From NCBI RefSeq assembly GCF_029227915.1, contig NC_079883.1:12650001-12714000 (forward strand): a stretch of DNA of 64,000 nt. The letters run 5' to 3'. The position numbers were made by a program, and so were the translations under genes. The notes under the pieces were generated by a model. That model made no database searches. It saw only the letters and a program-made list of their open reading frames with translations, and had not been told where the DNA came from. Positions 1 through 12,986 of this stretch are shown one piece after another (the first letter of the stretch is position 1; each line of letters opens with the position of its first letter). The stretch comes from Hydractinia symbiolongicarpus (Eukaryota > Cnidaria > Hydrozoa > Anthoathecata > Hydractiniidae).

Positions 1-51
1 ACGTGCAATTTATTTTGACGTTGTGATCAAATTTTTTTATTTAATTTCTTT

Positions 52-142
52 GAGTTACTGACCTCTGCGATTACTGCAAACGTCAGTAACTCGACCGTAC
101 AATTTCTGGTAGTGGGGGCCTGCGTCCGCGCTCGCCCACTCC
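52..142 (+). ncRNA. U1 snRNA 3' half (stem-loop III, Sm site, stem-loop IV), unit 1; one in every unit
   Basis: This segment aligns with the 3' half of animal U1 snRNA: CUGACC.CUGCG, a stem-loop III with TTACTG and CAGTAA arms, AACTCGAC, an Sm site AATTTCTGG (101-109), and a G-rich/C-rich stem-loop IV with an inner GCG/GCG stem. The U1 5' end (the ACTTACCTG splice-site-pairing segment) and stem-loops I and II are missing. It begins exactly where an 11-bp perfect inverted repeat starts (GAGTTACTGAC at 52-62, GTCAGTAACTC at 82-92). The same module lies 440 bp left of the start of the 5S gene in most other units, e.g. from 677 in unit 2, and points toward that 5S gene. A weak 3'-box-like AAGTCAAAATGAA follows. 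It may be a U1 relic or a small Sm-class RNA; expression cannot be judged from sequence. Confidence 0.8.
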
Positions 143-491
143 TTAAGTCAAAATGAATGAGCTTAGAGTAGTTGCGCGGCCAAATGTCGGTGGTGACTTA
201 AACGCTAAGGTAAAACCTCGCTTAACTGTTACGAAACGTGATTGCGATATAAGTCCTCGGAAGGCGGCGGAATTTTATTTTATTTGCCATTCCGTCAGGG
301 TTATTGAATGATCGGCAATAGATCGAGTTTGTATGCATTTGAAAGCTCTTTTTTCTCGTACTATCACCTGAAAATGTCGTAGGAAAATGTCATAGGAAAC
401 ACTTTCAACAACCGCCACGTTCCTTAATTGTTATAACAAGAAATATATCACAGCGCCATTGAAATGAAAAGGCAACAAATGAAAATGAAAA

Positions 492-609
492 GCCTACGAC
501 ACCGGGAGTTCCCAGGCGGTCCCCCATCCAAGTACTATCCCGGCCCGACGATGCTTAACTTCCGTGATCAGACGAGAACGGGTGTGTTCATCGTGGTATG
601 GCCGTAGAC
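492..609 (-). rRNA. 5S rRNA copy 1
   Basis: Minus strand starts GTCTACGGCCATACC, has the internal control region around GAAGTTAAGC and GGATGGG, ends GTCGTAGGC, and is followed by a TTTT Pol III stop. Matches the array consensus, against which the other copies are described in plus-strand letters. Confidence 0.97.
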
Positions 610-1116
610 ATTAGTAGGTGCAAATACGTGCAATTTATTTTGACGTTGTGATCAAATTTTTTTATTTAATTTCTTTGAGTTACTGACCTCTGCGATTACT
701 GCAAACGTCAGTAACTGGACCGTACAATTTCTGGTAGTGGGGGCCTGCGTCCGCGCTCGCCCCCTCCTTAAGTCAAAATGAATGAGCTTAGAATAGCTGC
801 GCGGCCAAGTGTCGGTGGTGACTTAAACGCTAAAGTAAAACCTCGCTTGGCTGTTACGAAACGTGATTGCGATATAAGTCCTCGGAAGGCGGCGGAATTT
901 TATTTTATTTGCCATTCCGTCAGGGTTATTGGATGATCGGCAATAGATCGAGTTTGTATGCATTTGAAAGCTCTTTTTTCTCGTACTATCACCTGAAAAT
1001 GTCGTAGGAAAATGTCATAGGAAACACTTTCAACAACCGCCACGTTCCTTAATTGTTATAACAAGAAATATATCACAGCGCCATTGAAATGAAAAGGCAA
1101 CAAATGAAAATGAAAA

Positions 1117-1234
1117 GCCTACGACACCGGGAGTTCCCAGGCGGTCCCCCATCCAAGTACTATCCCGGCCCGACGATGCTTAACTTCCGTGATCAGACGA
1201 GAACGGGTGTGTTCATCGTGGTATGGCCGTAGAC
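1117..1234 (-). rRNA. 5S rRNA copy 2
   Basis: Consensus. Confidence 0.96.
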
Positions 1235-1741
1235 ATTAGTAGGGGCAAATACGTGCAATTTATTTTGACGTTGTGATCAAATTTTTTTATTTAATTTCTT
1301 TGAGTTACTGACCTCTGCGATTACTGCAAACGTCAGTAACTCGACCGTACAATTTCTGGTAGTGGGGGCCTGCGTCCGCGCTCGCCCCCTCCTTAAGTCA
1401 AAATGAATGAGCTTAGAATAGCTGCGCGGCCAAGTGTCGGTGGTGACTTAAACGCTAAGGAAAAACCTCGCTTGGCTGTTACGAAACGTGATTGCGATAT
1501 AAGTCCTCGGAAGGCGGCGGAATTTTATTTTATTTGCCATTCCGTCAGGGTTATTGGATGATCGGCAATAGATCGAGTTTGTATGCATTTGAAAGCTCTT
1601 TTTTCTCGTACTATCACCTGAAAATGTCGTAGGAAAATGTCATAGGAAACACTTTCAACAACCGCCACGTTCCTTAATTGTTATAACAAGAAATATATCA
1701 CAGCGCCATTGAAATGAAAAGGCAACAAATGAAAATGAAAA

Positions 1742-1859
1742 GCCTACGACACCGGGAGCTCCCAGGCGGTCCCCCATCCAAGTACTATCCCGGCCCGACG
1801 ATGCTTAACTTCCGTGATCAGACGAGAACGGGTGTGTTCATCGTGGTATGGCCGTAGAC
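1742..1859 (-). rRNA. 5S rRNA copy 3
   Basis: gagct for gagtt. Confidence 0.95.
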
Positions 1860-2364
1860 ATTAGTAGGGGCAAATACGTGCAATTTATTTTGACGTTGTG
1901 ATCAAATTTTTTTATTTAATTTCTTTGAGTTACTGACCTCTGCGATTACTGCAAACGTCAGTAACTCGACCGTACAATTTCTGGTAGTGGGGGCCTGCGT
2001 CCGCGCTCGCCCCTCCTGAAGTCAAAATGAATGAGCTTAGAATAGTTGCGCGGCCAAATGTCGGTGGTGACTTAAACGCTAAGGTAAAACCTCGCTTGGC
2101 TGTTACGAAACGTGATTGCGATATAAGTCCTCGGAAGGCGGCGGAATTCTATTTTATTTGCCATTCCGTCAGGGTTATTGGATGATCGGCAATAGATCGA
2201 GTTTGTATGCATTTGAAAGCTCTTTTTTTCGTACTATCACCTGAAAATGTCGTAGGAAAATATCATAGGAAACACTTTCAACAACCGCCACGTTCCTTAA
2301 TTGTTATGACAAGAAATATATCACAGCGCCATTGAAATGAAAAGGCAACAAATGAAAATGAAAA

Positions 2365-2482
2365 GCCTACGACACCGGGAGTTCCCAGGCGGTCCCCCAT
2401 CCAAGTACTATCCCGGTCCGACGATGCTTAACTTCCGTGATCAGACGAGAACGGGTGTGTTCATCGTGGTATGGCCGTAGAC
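2365..2482 (-). rRNA. 5S rRNA copy 4
   Basis: ggtccg for ggcccg. Confidence 0.95.
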
Positions 2483-2988
2483 ATTAGTAGGGGCAAATAC
2501 GTGCAATTTATTTTGACGTTGTGATCAAATTTTTTTATTTAATTTCTTTGAGTTACTGACCTCTGCGATTACTGCAAACGTCAGTAACACGACCGTACAA
2601 TTTCTGGTAGTGGGGGTCTCCGTCCGCGCTCGCCCCTCCTTAAGTCAAAATGAATGAGCTTAGAATAGTTGCGCGGCCAAATGTCGGTGGTGACTTAAAC
2701 GCTAAGGTAAAACCTCGCTTGGCGGTTACGAAACGTGACTGCGATATAAGTCCTCGGAAGGCGGCGAAATTTTATTTTATTTGCCATTCCGTCAGGGTTA
2801 TTGGATGATCGGCAATAGATCGAGTTTGTATGCATTTGAAAGCTCTTTTTTCTCGTACTATCACCTGAAAATGTCGTAGGAAAATGTCATAGGAAACACT
2901 TTCAACAACCGCCACGTTCCTTAATTGTTATAACAAGAAATATATCACAGCGCCATTGAAATGAAAAGGCAACAAATGAAAATGAAAA

Positions 2989-3106
2989 GCCTACGACACC
3001 GGGAGTTCCCAGGCGGTCCCCCATCCAAGTACTATCCCGGCCCGACGATGCTTAACTTCCGTGATCAGACGAGAACGGGTGTGTTCATCGTGGTATGGCC
3101 GTAGAC
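2989..3106 (-). rRNA. 5S rRNA copy 5
   Basis: Consensus. Confidence 0.96.
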
Positions 3107-3613
3107 ATTAGTAGGGGCAAATACGTGCAATTTATTTTGACGTTGTGATCAAATTTTTTTATTTAATTTCTTTGAGGTACTGACCTCTGCGATTACTGCA
3201 AACGTCAGTAACTCGACCGTACAATTTCTGGTAGTGGGGGCCTGCGTCCGCGCTCGCCCCCTCCTTAAGTCAAAATGAATGAGCTTAGAATAGTTGCGCG
3301 GCCAATTGTCGGTGGTGACTTAAACGCTAAGGTAAAACCTCGCTTGGCTGTTACGAAACGTGATTGCGATATAAGTCCTCGGAAGGCGGCGGAATTTTAT
3401 TTTATTTGCCATTCCGTCAGGGTTATTGGATGATCGGCAATAGATCGAGTTTGTATGCATTTGAAAGCTCCTTTTTCTCGTACTATCACCTGAAAATGTC
3501 GTAGGAAAATATCATAGGAAACACTTTCAACAACCGCCACGTTCCTTAATTGTTATGACAAGAAATATATCACAGCGCCATTGAAATGAAAAGGCAACAA
3601 ATGAAAATGAAAA

Positions 3614-3731
3614 GCCTACGACACCGGGAGTTCCCAGGCGGTCCCCCATCCAAGTACTATCCCGGTCCGACGATGCTTAACTTCCGTGATCAGACGAGAA
3701 CGGGTGTGTTCATCGTGGTATGGCCGTAGAC
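3614..3731 (-). rRNA. 5S rRNA copy 6
   Basis: ggtccg for ggcccg. Confidence 0.95.
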
Positions 3732-4238
3732 ATTAGTAGGGGCAAATACGTGCAATTTATTTTGACGTTGTGATCAAATTTTTTTATTTAATTTCTTTGA
3801 GTTACTGACCTCTGCGACTACTGCAAACGTCAGTAACTCGACCGTACAATTTCTGGTGGTGGGGGCCTGCGTCCGCGCTCGCCCCCTCCTTAAGTCAAAA
3901 TGAATGAGCTTAGAATAGTTGCGCGGCCAAATGTCGGTGGTGACTTAAACGCTAAGGTAAAACCTCGCTTGGCTGTTACGAAACGTGATTGCGATATAAG
4001 TCCTCGGAAGGCGGCGGAATTTTATTTTTTTTGCCATTCCGTCAGGGTTATTGGATGATCGGCAATAGATCGAGTTTGTATGCATTTGAAAGCTCTTTTT
4101 TCTCGTACTATCACCTGAAAATGTCGTAGGAAAATGTCATAGGAAACACTTTCAACAACCGCCACGTTCCTTAATTGTTATAACAAGAAATATATCACAG
4201 CGCCATTGAAATGAAAAGGCAACAAATGAAAATGAAAA

Positions 4239-4356
4239 GCCTACGACACCGGGAGTTCCCAGGCGGTCCCCCATCCAAGTACTATCCCTGCCCGACGATG
4301 CTTAACTTCCGTGATCAGACGAGAACGGGTGTGTTCATCGTGGTATGGCCGTAGAC
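4239..4356 (-). rRNA. 5S rRNA copy 7
   Basis: ccctgcccg for cccggcccg. Confidence 0.95.
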
Positions 4357-4863
4357 ATTAGTAGGGGCAAATACGTGCAATTTATTTTGACGTTGTGATC
4401 AAATTTTTTTATTTAATTTCTTTGAGTTACTGACCTCTGCGATTACTGCAAACGTCAGTAACTCGACCGTACAATTTCTGGTAGTGGGGGCCTGCGTCCG
4501 CGCTCGCCCCCTCCTTAAGTCAAAATGAATGAGCTTAGAATAGCTGCGCGGCCAAGTGTCGGTGGTGACTTAAACGCTAAGGAAAAACCTCGCTTGGCTG
4601 TTACGAAACGTGATTGCGATATAAGTCCTCGGAAGGCGGCGGAATTTTATTTTATTTGCCATTCCGTCAGGGTTATTGGATGATCGGCAATAGATCGAGT
4701 TTGTATGCATTTGAAAGCTCTTTTTTCTCGTACTATCACCTGAAAATGTCGTAGGAAAATGTCATAGGAAACACTTTCAACAACCGCCACGTTCCTTAAT
4801 TGTTATAACAAGAAATATATCACAGCGCCATTGAAATGAAAAGGCAACAAATGAAAATGAAAA

Positions 4864-4981
4864 GCCTACGACACCGGGAGTTCCCAGGCGGTCCCCCATC
4901 CAAGTACTATCCCGGCCCGACGATGCTTAACTTCTGTGATCAGACGAGAACGGGTGTGTTCATCGTGGTATGGCCGTAGAC
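4864..4981 (-). rRNA. 5S rRNA copy 8
   Basis: cttctgtg for cttccgtg. Confidence 0.95.
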
Positions 4982-5487
4982 ATTAGTAGGGGCAAATACG
5001 TGCAATTTATTTTGACGTTGTGATCAAATTTTTTTATTTAATTTCTTTGAGTTACTGACCTCTGCGATTACTGCAAACGTCAGTAACTCGACCGTACAAT
5101 TTCTGGTAGTGGGGGTCTGCGTCCGCGCTCGCCCCTCCTTAAGTCAAAATGAATGAGCTTAGAATAGTTGCGCGGCCAAATGTCGGTGGTGACTTAAACG
5201 CTAAGGTAAAACCTCGCTTGGCTGTTACGAAACGTGACTGCGATATAAGTCCTCGGAAGGCGGCGAAATTTTATTTTATTTGCCATTCCGTCTGGGTTAT
5301 TGGATGATCGGCAATAGATCGAGTTTGTATGCATTTGAAAGCTCTTTTTTCTCGTACTATCACCTGAAAATGTCGTAGGAAAATGTCATAGGAAACACTT
5401 TCAACAACCGCCACGTTCCTTAATTGTTATAACAAGAAATATATCACAGCGCCATTGAAATGAAAAGGCAACAAATGAAAATGAAAA

Positions 5488-5605
5488 GCCTACGACACCG
5501 GGAGTTCCCAGGCGGTCCCCCATCCAAGTACTATCCCGGCCCGACGATGCTTAACTTCCGTGATCAGACGAGAACGGGTGTGTTCATCGTGGTATGGCCG
5601 TAGAC
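5488..5605 (-). rRNA. 5S rRNA copy 9
   Basis: Consensus. Confidence 0.96.
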
Positions 5606-6112
5606 ATTAGTAGGTGCAAATACGTGCAATTTATTTTGACGTTGTGATCAAATTTTTTTATTTAATTTCTTTGAGGTACTGACCTCTGCGATTACTGCAA
5701 ACGTCAGTAACTCGACCGTACAATTTCTGGTAGTGGGGGCCTGCGTTCGCGCTCGCCCCCTCCTTAAGTCAAAATGAATGAGCTTAGAATAGTTGCACGG
5801 CCAATTGTCGGTGGTGACTTAAACGCTAAGGTAAAACCTCGCTTGGCTGTTACGAAACGTGATTGCGATATAAGTCCTCGGAAGGCGGCGGAATTTTATT
5901 TTATTTGCCATTCCGTCAGGGTTATTGGATGATCGGCAATAGATCGAGTTTGTATGCATTTGAAAGCTCCTTTTTCTCGTACTATCACCTGAAAATGTCG
6001 TAGGAAAATATCATAGGAAACACTTTCAACAACCGCCACGTTCCTTAATTGTTATGACAAGAAATATATCACAGCGCCATTGAAATGAAAAGGCAACAAA
6101 TGAAAATGAAAA

Positions 6113-6230
6113 GCCTAGGACACCGGGAGTTCCCAGGCGGTCCCCCATCCAAGTACTATCCCGGTCCGACGATGCTTAACTTCCGTGATCAGACGAGAAC
6201 GGGTGTGTTCATCGTGGTATGGCCGTAGAC
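6113..6230 (-). rRNA. 5S rRNA copy 10
   Basis: cctaggac for cctacgac, and ggtccg. Confidence 0.94.
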
Positions 6231-6738
6231 ATTAGTAGGGGCAAATACGTGCAATTTATTTTGACGTTGTGATCAAATTTTTTTATTTAATTTCTTTGAG
6301 TTACTGACCTCTGCGACTACTGCAAACGTCAGTAACTCGACCGTACAATTTCTGGTGGTGGGGGCCTGCGTCCGCGCTCGCCCCCTCCTTAAGTCAAAAT
6401 GAATGAGCTTAGAATAGTTGCGCGGCCAAATGTCGGTGGTGACTTAAACGCTAAGGTAAAACCTCGCTTGGCTGTTACGAAACGTGATTGCGATATAAGT
6501 CCTCGGAAGGCGGCGGAATTTTATTTTTTTTGGCCATTCCGTCAGGGTTATTGGATGATCGGCAATAGATCGAGTTTGTATGCATTTGAAAGCTCTTTTT
6601 TCTCGTACTATCAGCTGAAAATGTCGTAGGAAAATGTCATAGGAAACACTTTCAACAACCGCCACGTTCCTTAATTGTTATGACAAGAAATATATCACAG
6701 CGCCATTGAAATGAAAAGGCAACAAATGAAAATGAAAA

Positions 6739-6856
6739 GCCTACGACACCGGGAGTTCCCAGGCGGTCCCCCATCCAAGTACTATCCCGGCCCGACGATG
6801 CTTAACTTCCGTGATCAGACGAGAACGGGTGTGTTCATCGTGGTATGGCCGTAGAC
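6739..6856 (-). rRNA. 5S rRNA copy 11
   Basis: Consensus. Confidence 0.96.
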
Positions 6857-7363
6857 ATTAGTAGGGGCAAATACGTGCAATTTATTTTGACGTTGTGATC
6901 AAATTTTTTTATTTAATTTCTTTGAGTTACTGACCTCTGCGATTACTGCAAACGTCAGTAACTCGACCGTACAATTTCTGGTAGTGAGGGCCTGCGTCCG
7001 CGCTCGCCCCCTCCTTAAGTCAAAATGAATGAGCTTAGAATAGTTGCGCGACCAAATGTCGGTGGTGACTTAAACGCTAAGGTAAAACCTCGCTTGGCTG
7101 TTACGAAACGTGATTGCGATATAAGTCCTCGGAAGGCGGCGGAATTTAATTTTATTTGCCATTCCGTCAGGGTTATTGGATGATCGGCAATAGATCGAGT
7201 TTGTATGCATTTGAAAGCTCTTTTTTCTCGTACTATCACCTGAAAATGTCGTAGGAAAATGTCATAGGAAACACTTTCAACAACCGCCAAGTTCCTTAAT
7301 TGTTATAACAAGAAATATATCACAGCGCCATTGAAATGAAAAGGCAACAAATGAAAATGAAAA

Positions 7364-7481
7364 GCCTACGACACCGGGAGTTCCCAGGCGGTCCCCCATC
7401 CAAGTACTATCCCGGCCCGACGATGCTTAACTTCCGTGATCAGACGAGAGCGGGTGTGTTCATCGTGGTATGGCCGTAGAC
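7364..7481 (-). rRNA. 5S rRNA copy 12
   Basis: gagagcgg for gagaacgg. Confidence 0.95.
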
Positions 7482-7988
7482 ATTAGTAGGGGCAAATACG
7501 TGCAATTTATTTTGACGTTGTGATCAAATTTTTTTATTTAATTTCTTTGAGTTACTGACCTCTGCGATTACTGCAAACGTCAGTAACTCGACCGTACAAT
7601 TTCTGGTAGTGGGGGCCTGCGTCCGCGCTCGCCCCCTCCTTAAGTCAAAATGAATGAGCTTAGAATAGTTGCGCGGCCAAATGTCGGTGGTGACTTAAAC
7701 GCTAAGGTAAAACCTCGCTTGGCTGTTACGAAACGTGATTGCGATATAAGTCCTCGGAAGGCGGCGGAATTTTATTTTATTTGCCATTCCGTCAGGGTTA
7801 TTGGATGACCGGCAATAGATCGAGTTTGTATGCATTTGAAAGCTCTTTTTTCTCGTACTATCTCCTGAAAATGTCGTAGGAAAATATCATAGGAAACACT
7901 TTCAACAACCGCCACGTTCCTTAATTGTTATGACAAGAAATATATCACAGCGCCATTGAAATGAAAAGGCAACAAATGAAAATGAAAA

Positions 7989-8106
7989 GCCTCCGACACC
8001 GGGAGTTCCCAGGCGGTCCCCCATCCAAGTACTATCCCAGTCCGACGATGCTTAACTTCCGTGATCAGACGAGAACGGGTGTGTTCATCGTGGTATGGCC
8101 GTAGAC
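7989..8106 (-). rRNA. 5S rRNA copy 13
   Basis: cctccgac and cccagtccg; both recur in copy 17. Confidence 0.94.
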
Positions 8107-8612
8107 ATTAGTAGGGGCAAATACGTGCAATTTATTTTGACGTTGTGATCAAATTTTTTATTTAATTTCTTTGAGTTACTGACCTCTGCGATTACTGCAA
8201 ACGTCAGTAACTCGACCGTACAATTTCTGGTAGTGGGGGCCTGCGTCCGCGCTCGCCCCCTCCTTAAGTCAAAATGAATGAGCTTAGAATAGTTGCGCGG
8301 CCAAATGTCGGTGGTGACTTAAACGCTAAGGTAAAACCTCGCTTGGCTGTTACGAAACGTGATTGCGATATAAGTCCTCGGAAGGCGGCGGAATTTTATT
8401 TTATTTGCCATTCCGTCAGGGTTATTGGATGATCGGCAATAGATCGAGTTTGTATGCATTTGAAAGCTCTTTTTTCTCGTACTATCACCTGAAAATGTCG
8501 TAGGAAAATGTCATAGGAAACACTTTCAACAACCGCCACGTTCCTTAATTGTTATGACAAGAAATATATCACAGCGCCATTGAAATGAAAAGGCAACAAA
8601 TGAAAATGAAAA

Positions 8613-8730
8613 GCCTACGACACCGGGAGTTCCCAGGCGGTCCCCCATCCAAGTACTATCCCAGCCCGACGATGCTTAACTTCCGTGATCAGACAAGAAC
8701 GGGTGTGTTCATCGTGGTATGGCCGTAGAC
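8613..8730 (-). rRNA. 5S rRNA copy 14
   Basis: cccagcccg and gacaagaac; both recur in copy 18. Confidence 0.94.
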
Positions 8731-9237
8731 ATTAGTAGGGGCAAATACGTGCAATTTATTTTGACGTTGTGATCAAATTTTTTTATTTAATTTCTTTGAG
8801 TTACTGACCTCTGCGATTACTGCAAACGTCAGTAACTCGACCGTACAATTTCTGGTAGTGGGGGCCTGCGTCCGCGCTCGCCCCCTCCTTAAGTCAAAAT
8901 GAATGAGCTTAGAATAGTTGCGCGGCCAAATGTCGGTGGTGACTTAAACGCTAAGGTAAAACCTCGCTTGGCTGTTACGAAACGTGATTGCGATATAAGT
9001 CCTCGGAAGGCGGCGGAATTTTATTTTATTTGCCATTCCGTCAGGGTTATTGGATGATCGGCAATAGATCGAGTTTGTATGCATTTGAAAGCTCTTTTTT
9101 CTCGTACTATCACCTGAAAATGTCGTAGGAAAATGTCATAGGAAACACTTTCAACAACCGCCAAGTTCCTTAATTGTTATAACAAGAAATATATCACAGC
9201 GCCATTGAAATGAAAAGGCAACAAATAAAAATGAAAA

Positions 9238-9355
9238 GCCTACGACACCGGGAGTTCCCAGGCGGTCCCCCATCCAAGTACTATCCCGGCCCGACGATGC
9301 TTAACTTCCGTGATCAGACGAGAGCGGGTGTGTTCATCGTGGTATGGCCGTAGAC
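9238..9355 (-). rRNA. 5S rRNA copy 15
   Basis: gagagcgg variant; 3' flank aataaaaat recurs at copy 19. Confidence 0.95.
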
Positions 9356-9862
9356 ATTAGTAGGGGCAAATACGTGCAATTTATTTTGACGTTGTGATCA
9401 AATTTTTTTATTTAATTTCTTTGAGTTACTGACCTCTGCGATTACTGCAAACGTCAGTAACTCGACCGTACAATTTCTGGTAGTGGGGGCCTGCGTCCGC
9501 GCTCGCCCCCTCCTTAAGTCAAAATGAATGAGCTTAGAATAGTTGCGCGGCCAAATGTCGTTCGTGACTTAAACGCTAAGGTAAAACCTCGCTTGGCTGT
9601 TACGAAACGTGATTGCGATATAAGTCCTCGGAAGGCGGCGGAATTTTATTTTATTTGCCATTCCGTCAGGGTTATTGGATGATCGGCAATAGATCGAGTT
9701 TGTATGCATTTGAAAGCTCTTTTTTCTCGTACTATCACCTGAAAATGTCGTAGGAAAATGTCATAGGAAACACTTTCAACAACCGCCAAGTTCCTTAATT
9801 GTTATAACAAGAAATATATCACAGCGCCATTGAAATGAAAAGGCAACAAATGAAAATGAAAA

Positions 9863-9980
9863 GCCTACGACACCGGGAGTTCCCAGGCGGTCCCCCATCC
9901 AAGTACTATCCCGGCCCGACGATGCTTAACTTCCGTGATCAGACGAGAGCGGGTGTGTTCATCGTGGTATGGCCGTAGAC
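9863..9980 (-). rRNA. 5S rRNA copy 16
   Basis: gagagcgg variant. Confidence 0.95.
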
Positions 9981-10487
9981 ATTAGTAGGGGCAAATACGT
10001 GCAATTTATTTTGACGTTGTGATCAAATTTTTTTATTTAATTTCTTTGAGTTACTGACCTCTGCGATTACTGCAAACGTCAGTAACTCGACCGTACAATT
10101 TCTGGTAGTGGGGGCCTGCGTCCGCGCTCGCCCCCTCCTTAAGTCAAAATGAATGAGCTTAGAATAGTTGCGCGGCCAAATGTCGGTGGTGACTTAAACG
10201 CTAAGGTAAAACCTCGCTTGGCTGTTACGAAACGTGATTGCGATATAAGTCCTCGGAAGGCGGCGGAATTTTATTTTATTTGCCATTCCGTCAGGGTTAT
10301 TGGATGACCGGCAATAGATCGAGTTTGTATGCATTTGAAAGCTCTTTTTTCTCGTACTATCTCCTGAAAATGTCGTAGGAAAATATCATAGGAAACACTT
10401 TCAACAACCGCCACGTTCCTTAATTGTTATGACAAGAAATATATCACAGCGCCATTGAAATGAAAAGGCAACAAATGAAAATGAAAA

Positions 10488-10605
10488 GCCTCCGACACCG
10501 GGAGTTCCCAGGCGGTCCCCCATCCAAGTACTATCCCAGTCCGACGATGCTTAACTTCCGTGATCAGACGAGAACGGGTGTGTTCATCGTGGTATGGCCG
10601 TAGAC
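10488..10605 (-). rRNA. 5S rRNA copy 17
   Basis: Same two variants as copy 13. Confidence 0.94.
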
Positions 10606-11111
10606 ATTAGTAGGGGCAAATACGTGCAATTTATTTTGACGTTGTGATCAAATTTTTTATTTAATTTCTTTGAGTTACTGACCTCTGCGATTACTGCAAA
10701 CGTCAGTAACTCGACCGTACAATTTCTGGTAGTGGGGGCCTGCGTCCGCGCTCGCCCCCTCCTTAAGTCAAAATGAATGAGCTTAGAATAGTTGCGCGGC
10801 CAAATGTCGGTGGTGACTTAAACGCTAAGGTAAAACCTCGCTTGGCTGTTACGAAACGTGATTGCGATATAAGTCCTCGGAAGGCGGCGGAATTTTATTT
10901 TATTTGCCATTCCGTCAGGGTTATTGGATGATCGGCAATAGATCGAGTTTGTATGCATTTGAAAGCTCTTTTTTCTCGTACTATCACCTGAAAATGTCGT
11001 AGGAAAATGTCATAGGAAACACTTTCAACAACCGCCACGTTCCTTAATTGTTATGACAAGAAATATATCACAGCGCCATTGAAATGAAAAGGCAACAAAT
11101 GAAAATGAAAA

Positions 11112-11229
11112 GCCTACGACACCGGGAGTTCCCAGGCGGTCCCCCATCCAAGTACTATCCCAGCCCGACGATGCTTAACTTCCGTGATCAGACAAGAACG
11201 GGTGTGTTCATCGTGGTATGGCCGTAGAC
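11112..11229 (-). rRNA. 5S rRNA copy 18
   Basis: Same two variants as copy 14. Confidence 0.94.
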
Positions 11230-11736
11230 ATTAGTAGGGGCAAATACGTGCAATTTATTTTGACGTTGTGATCAAATTTTTTTATTTAATTTCTTTGAGT
11301 TACTGACCTCTGCGATTACTGCAAACGTCAGTAACTCGACCGTACAATTTCTGGTAGTGGGGGCCTGCGTCCGCGCTCGCCCCCTCCTTAAGTCAAAATG
11401 AATGAGCTTAGAATAGTTGCGCGGCCAAATGTCGGTGGTGACTTAAACGCTAAGGTAAAACCTCGCTTGGCTGTTACGAAACGTGATTGCGATATAAGTC
11501 CTCGGAAGGCGGCGGAATTTTATTTTATTTGCCATTCCGTCAGGGTTATTGGATGTTCGGCAATAGATCGAGTTTGTATGCATTTGAAAGCTCTTTTTTC
11601 TCGTACTATCACCTGAAAATGTCGTAGGAAAATGTCATAGGAAACACTTTCAACAACCGCCAAGTTCCTTAATTGTTATAACAAGAAATATATCACAGCG
11701 CCATTGAAATGAAAAGGCAACAAATAAAAATGAAAA

Positions 11737-11854
11737 GCCTACGACACCGGGAGTTCCCAGGCGGTCCCCCATCCAAGTACTATCCCGGCCCGACGATGCT
11801 TAACTTCCGTGATCAGACGAGAGCGGGTGTGTTCATCGTGGTATGGCCGTAGAC
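11737..11854 (-). rRNA. 5S rRNA copy 19
   Basis: gagagcgg variant. Confidence 0.95.
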
Positions 11855-12361
11855 ATTAGTAGGGGCAAATACGTGCAATTTATTTTGACGTTGTGATCAA
11901 ATTTTTTTATTTAATTTCTTTGAGTTACTGACCTCTGCGATTACTGCAAACGTCAGTAACTCGACCGTACAATTTCTGGTAGTGGGGGCCTGCGTCCGCG
12001 CTCGCCCCCTCCTTAAGTCAAAATGAATGAGCTTAGAATAGTTGCGCGGCCAAATGTCGTTCGTGACTTAAACGCTAAGGTAAAACCTCGCTTGGCTGTT
12101 ACGAAACGTGATTGCGATATAAGTCCTCGGAAGGCGGCGGAATTTTATTTTATTTGCCATTCCGTCAGGGTTATTGGATGATCGGCAATAGATCGAGTTT
12201 GTATGCATTTGAAAGCTCTTTTTTCTCGTACTATCACCTGAAAATGTCGTAGGAAAATGTCATAGGAAACACTTTTAACAACCGCCACGTTCCTTAATTG
12301 TTATAACAAGAAATATATCACAGCGCCATTGAAATGAAAAGGCAACAAATGAAAATGAAAA

Positions 12362-12479
12362 GCCTACAACACCGGGAGTACCCAGGCGGTCCCCCATCCA
12401 AGTACTATCCCGGCCCAACGATGCTTAACTTCCGTGATCAGACGAGAACGGGTGTGTTCATCGTGGTATGGCCGTAGAC
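12362..12479 (-). rRNA. 5S rRNA copy 20
   Basis: Three changes: cctacaac, gagtaccc, ggcccaacg. Confidence 0.92.
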
Positions 12480-12986
12480 ATTAGTAGGGGCAAATACGTG
12501 CAATTTATTTTGACGTTGTGATCAAATTTTTTTATTTAATTTCTTTGAGTTACTGACCTCTGCGATTACTGCAAACGTCAGTAACTCGACCGTACAATTT
12601 CTGGTAGTGGGGGCCTGCGTCCGCGCTCGCCCCCTCCTTAAGTCAAAATGAATGAGCTTAGAATAGTTGCGCGGCCAAATGTCGGTGGGACTTAAACGCT
12701 AAGGTAAAACTTTGCTTGGCTGTTACGAAACGTGATTGCGATATAAGTCCTCGGAAGGCGGTGGAAGTTTTATTTTATTTGCCATTCCGTCAGGGTTATT
12801 GGATGATCGGCAATAGATCGAGTTTGTATGCATTTGAAAGCTCTTTTTTCTCGTACTATCACCTGAAAATGTCGTAGGAAAATGTCATAGGAAACACTTT
12901 CAACAACCGCCAAGTTCCTTAATTGTTATAACAAGAAAGATATCACAGCGCCATTGAAATGAAAAGGCAACAAATAAAAATGAAAA

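Noticed and set aside
6399-6665. Open frames of 60-90 codons inside single 5S array units (also at 7015-7290, 11398-11616, 13395-13613, 19009-19203, 20902-21156)
   Set aside because: They are open only in a few units because of private indels or substitutions; in most units the same frame has a stop (for example the TAA in the AAATAAAAT spacer). No conserved coding frame.
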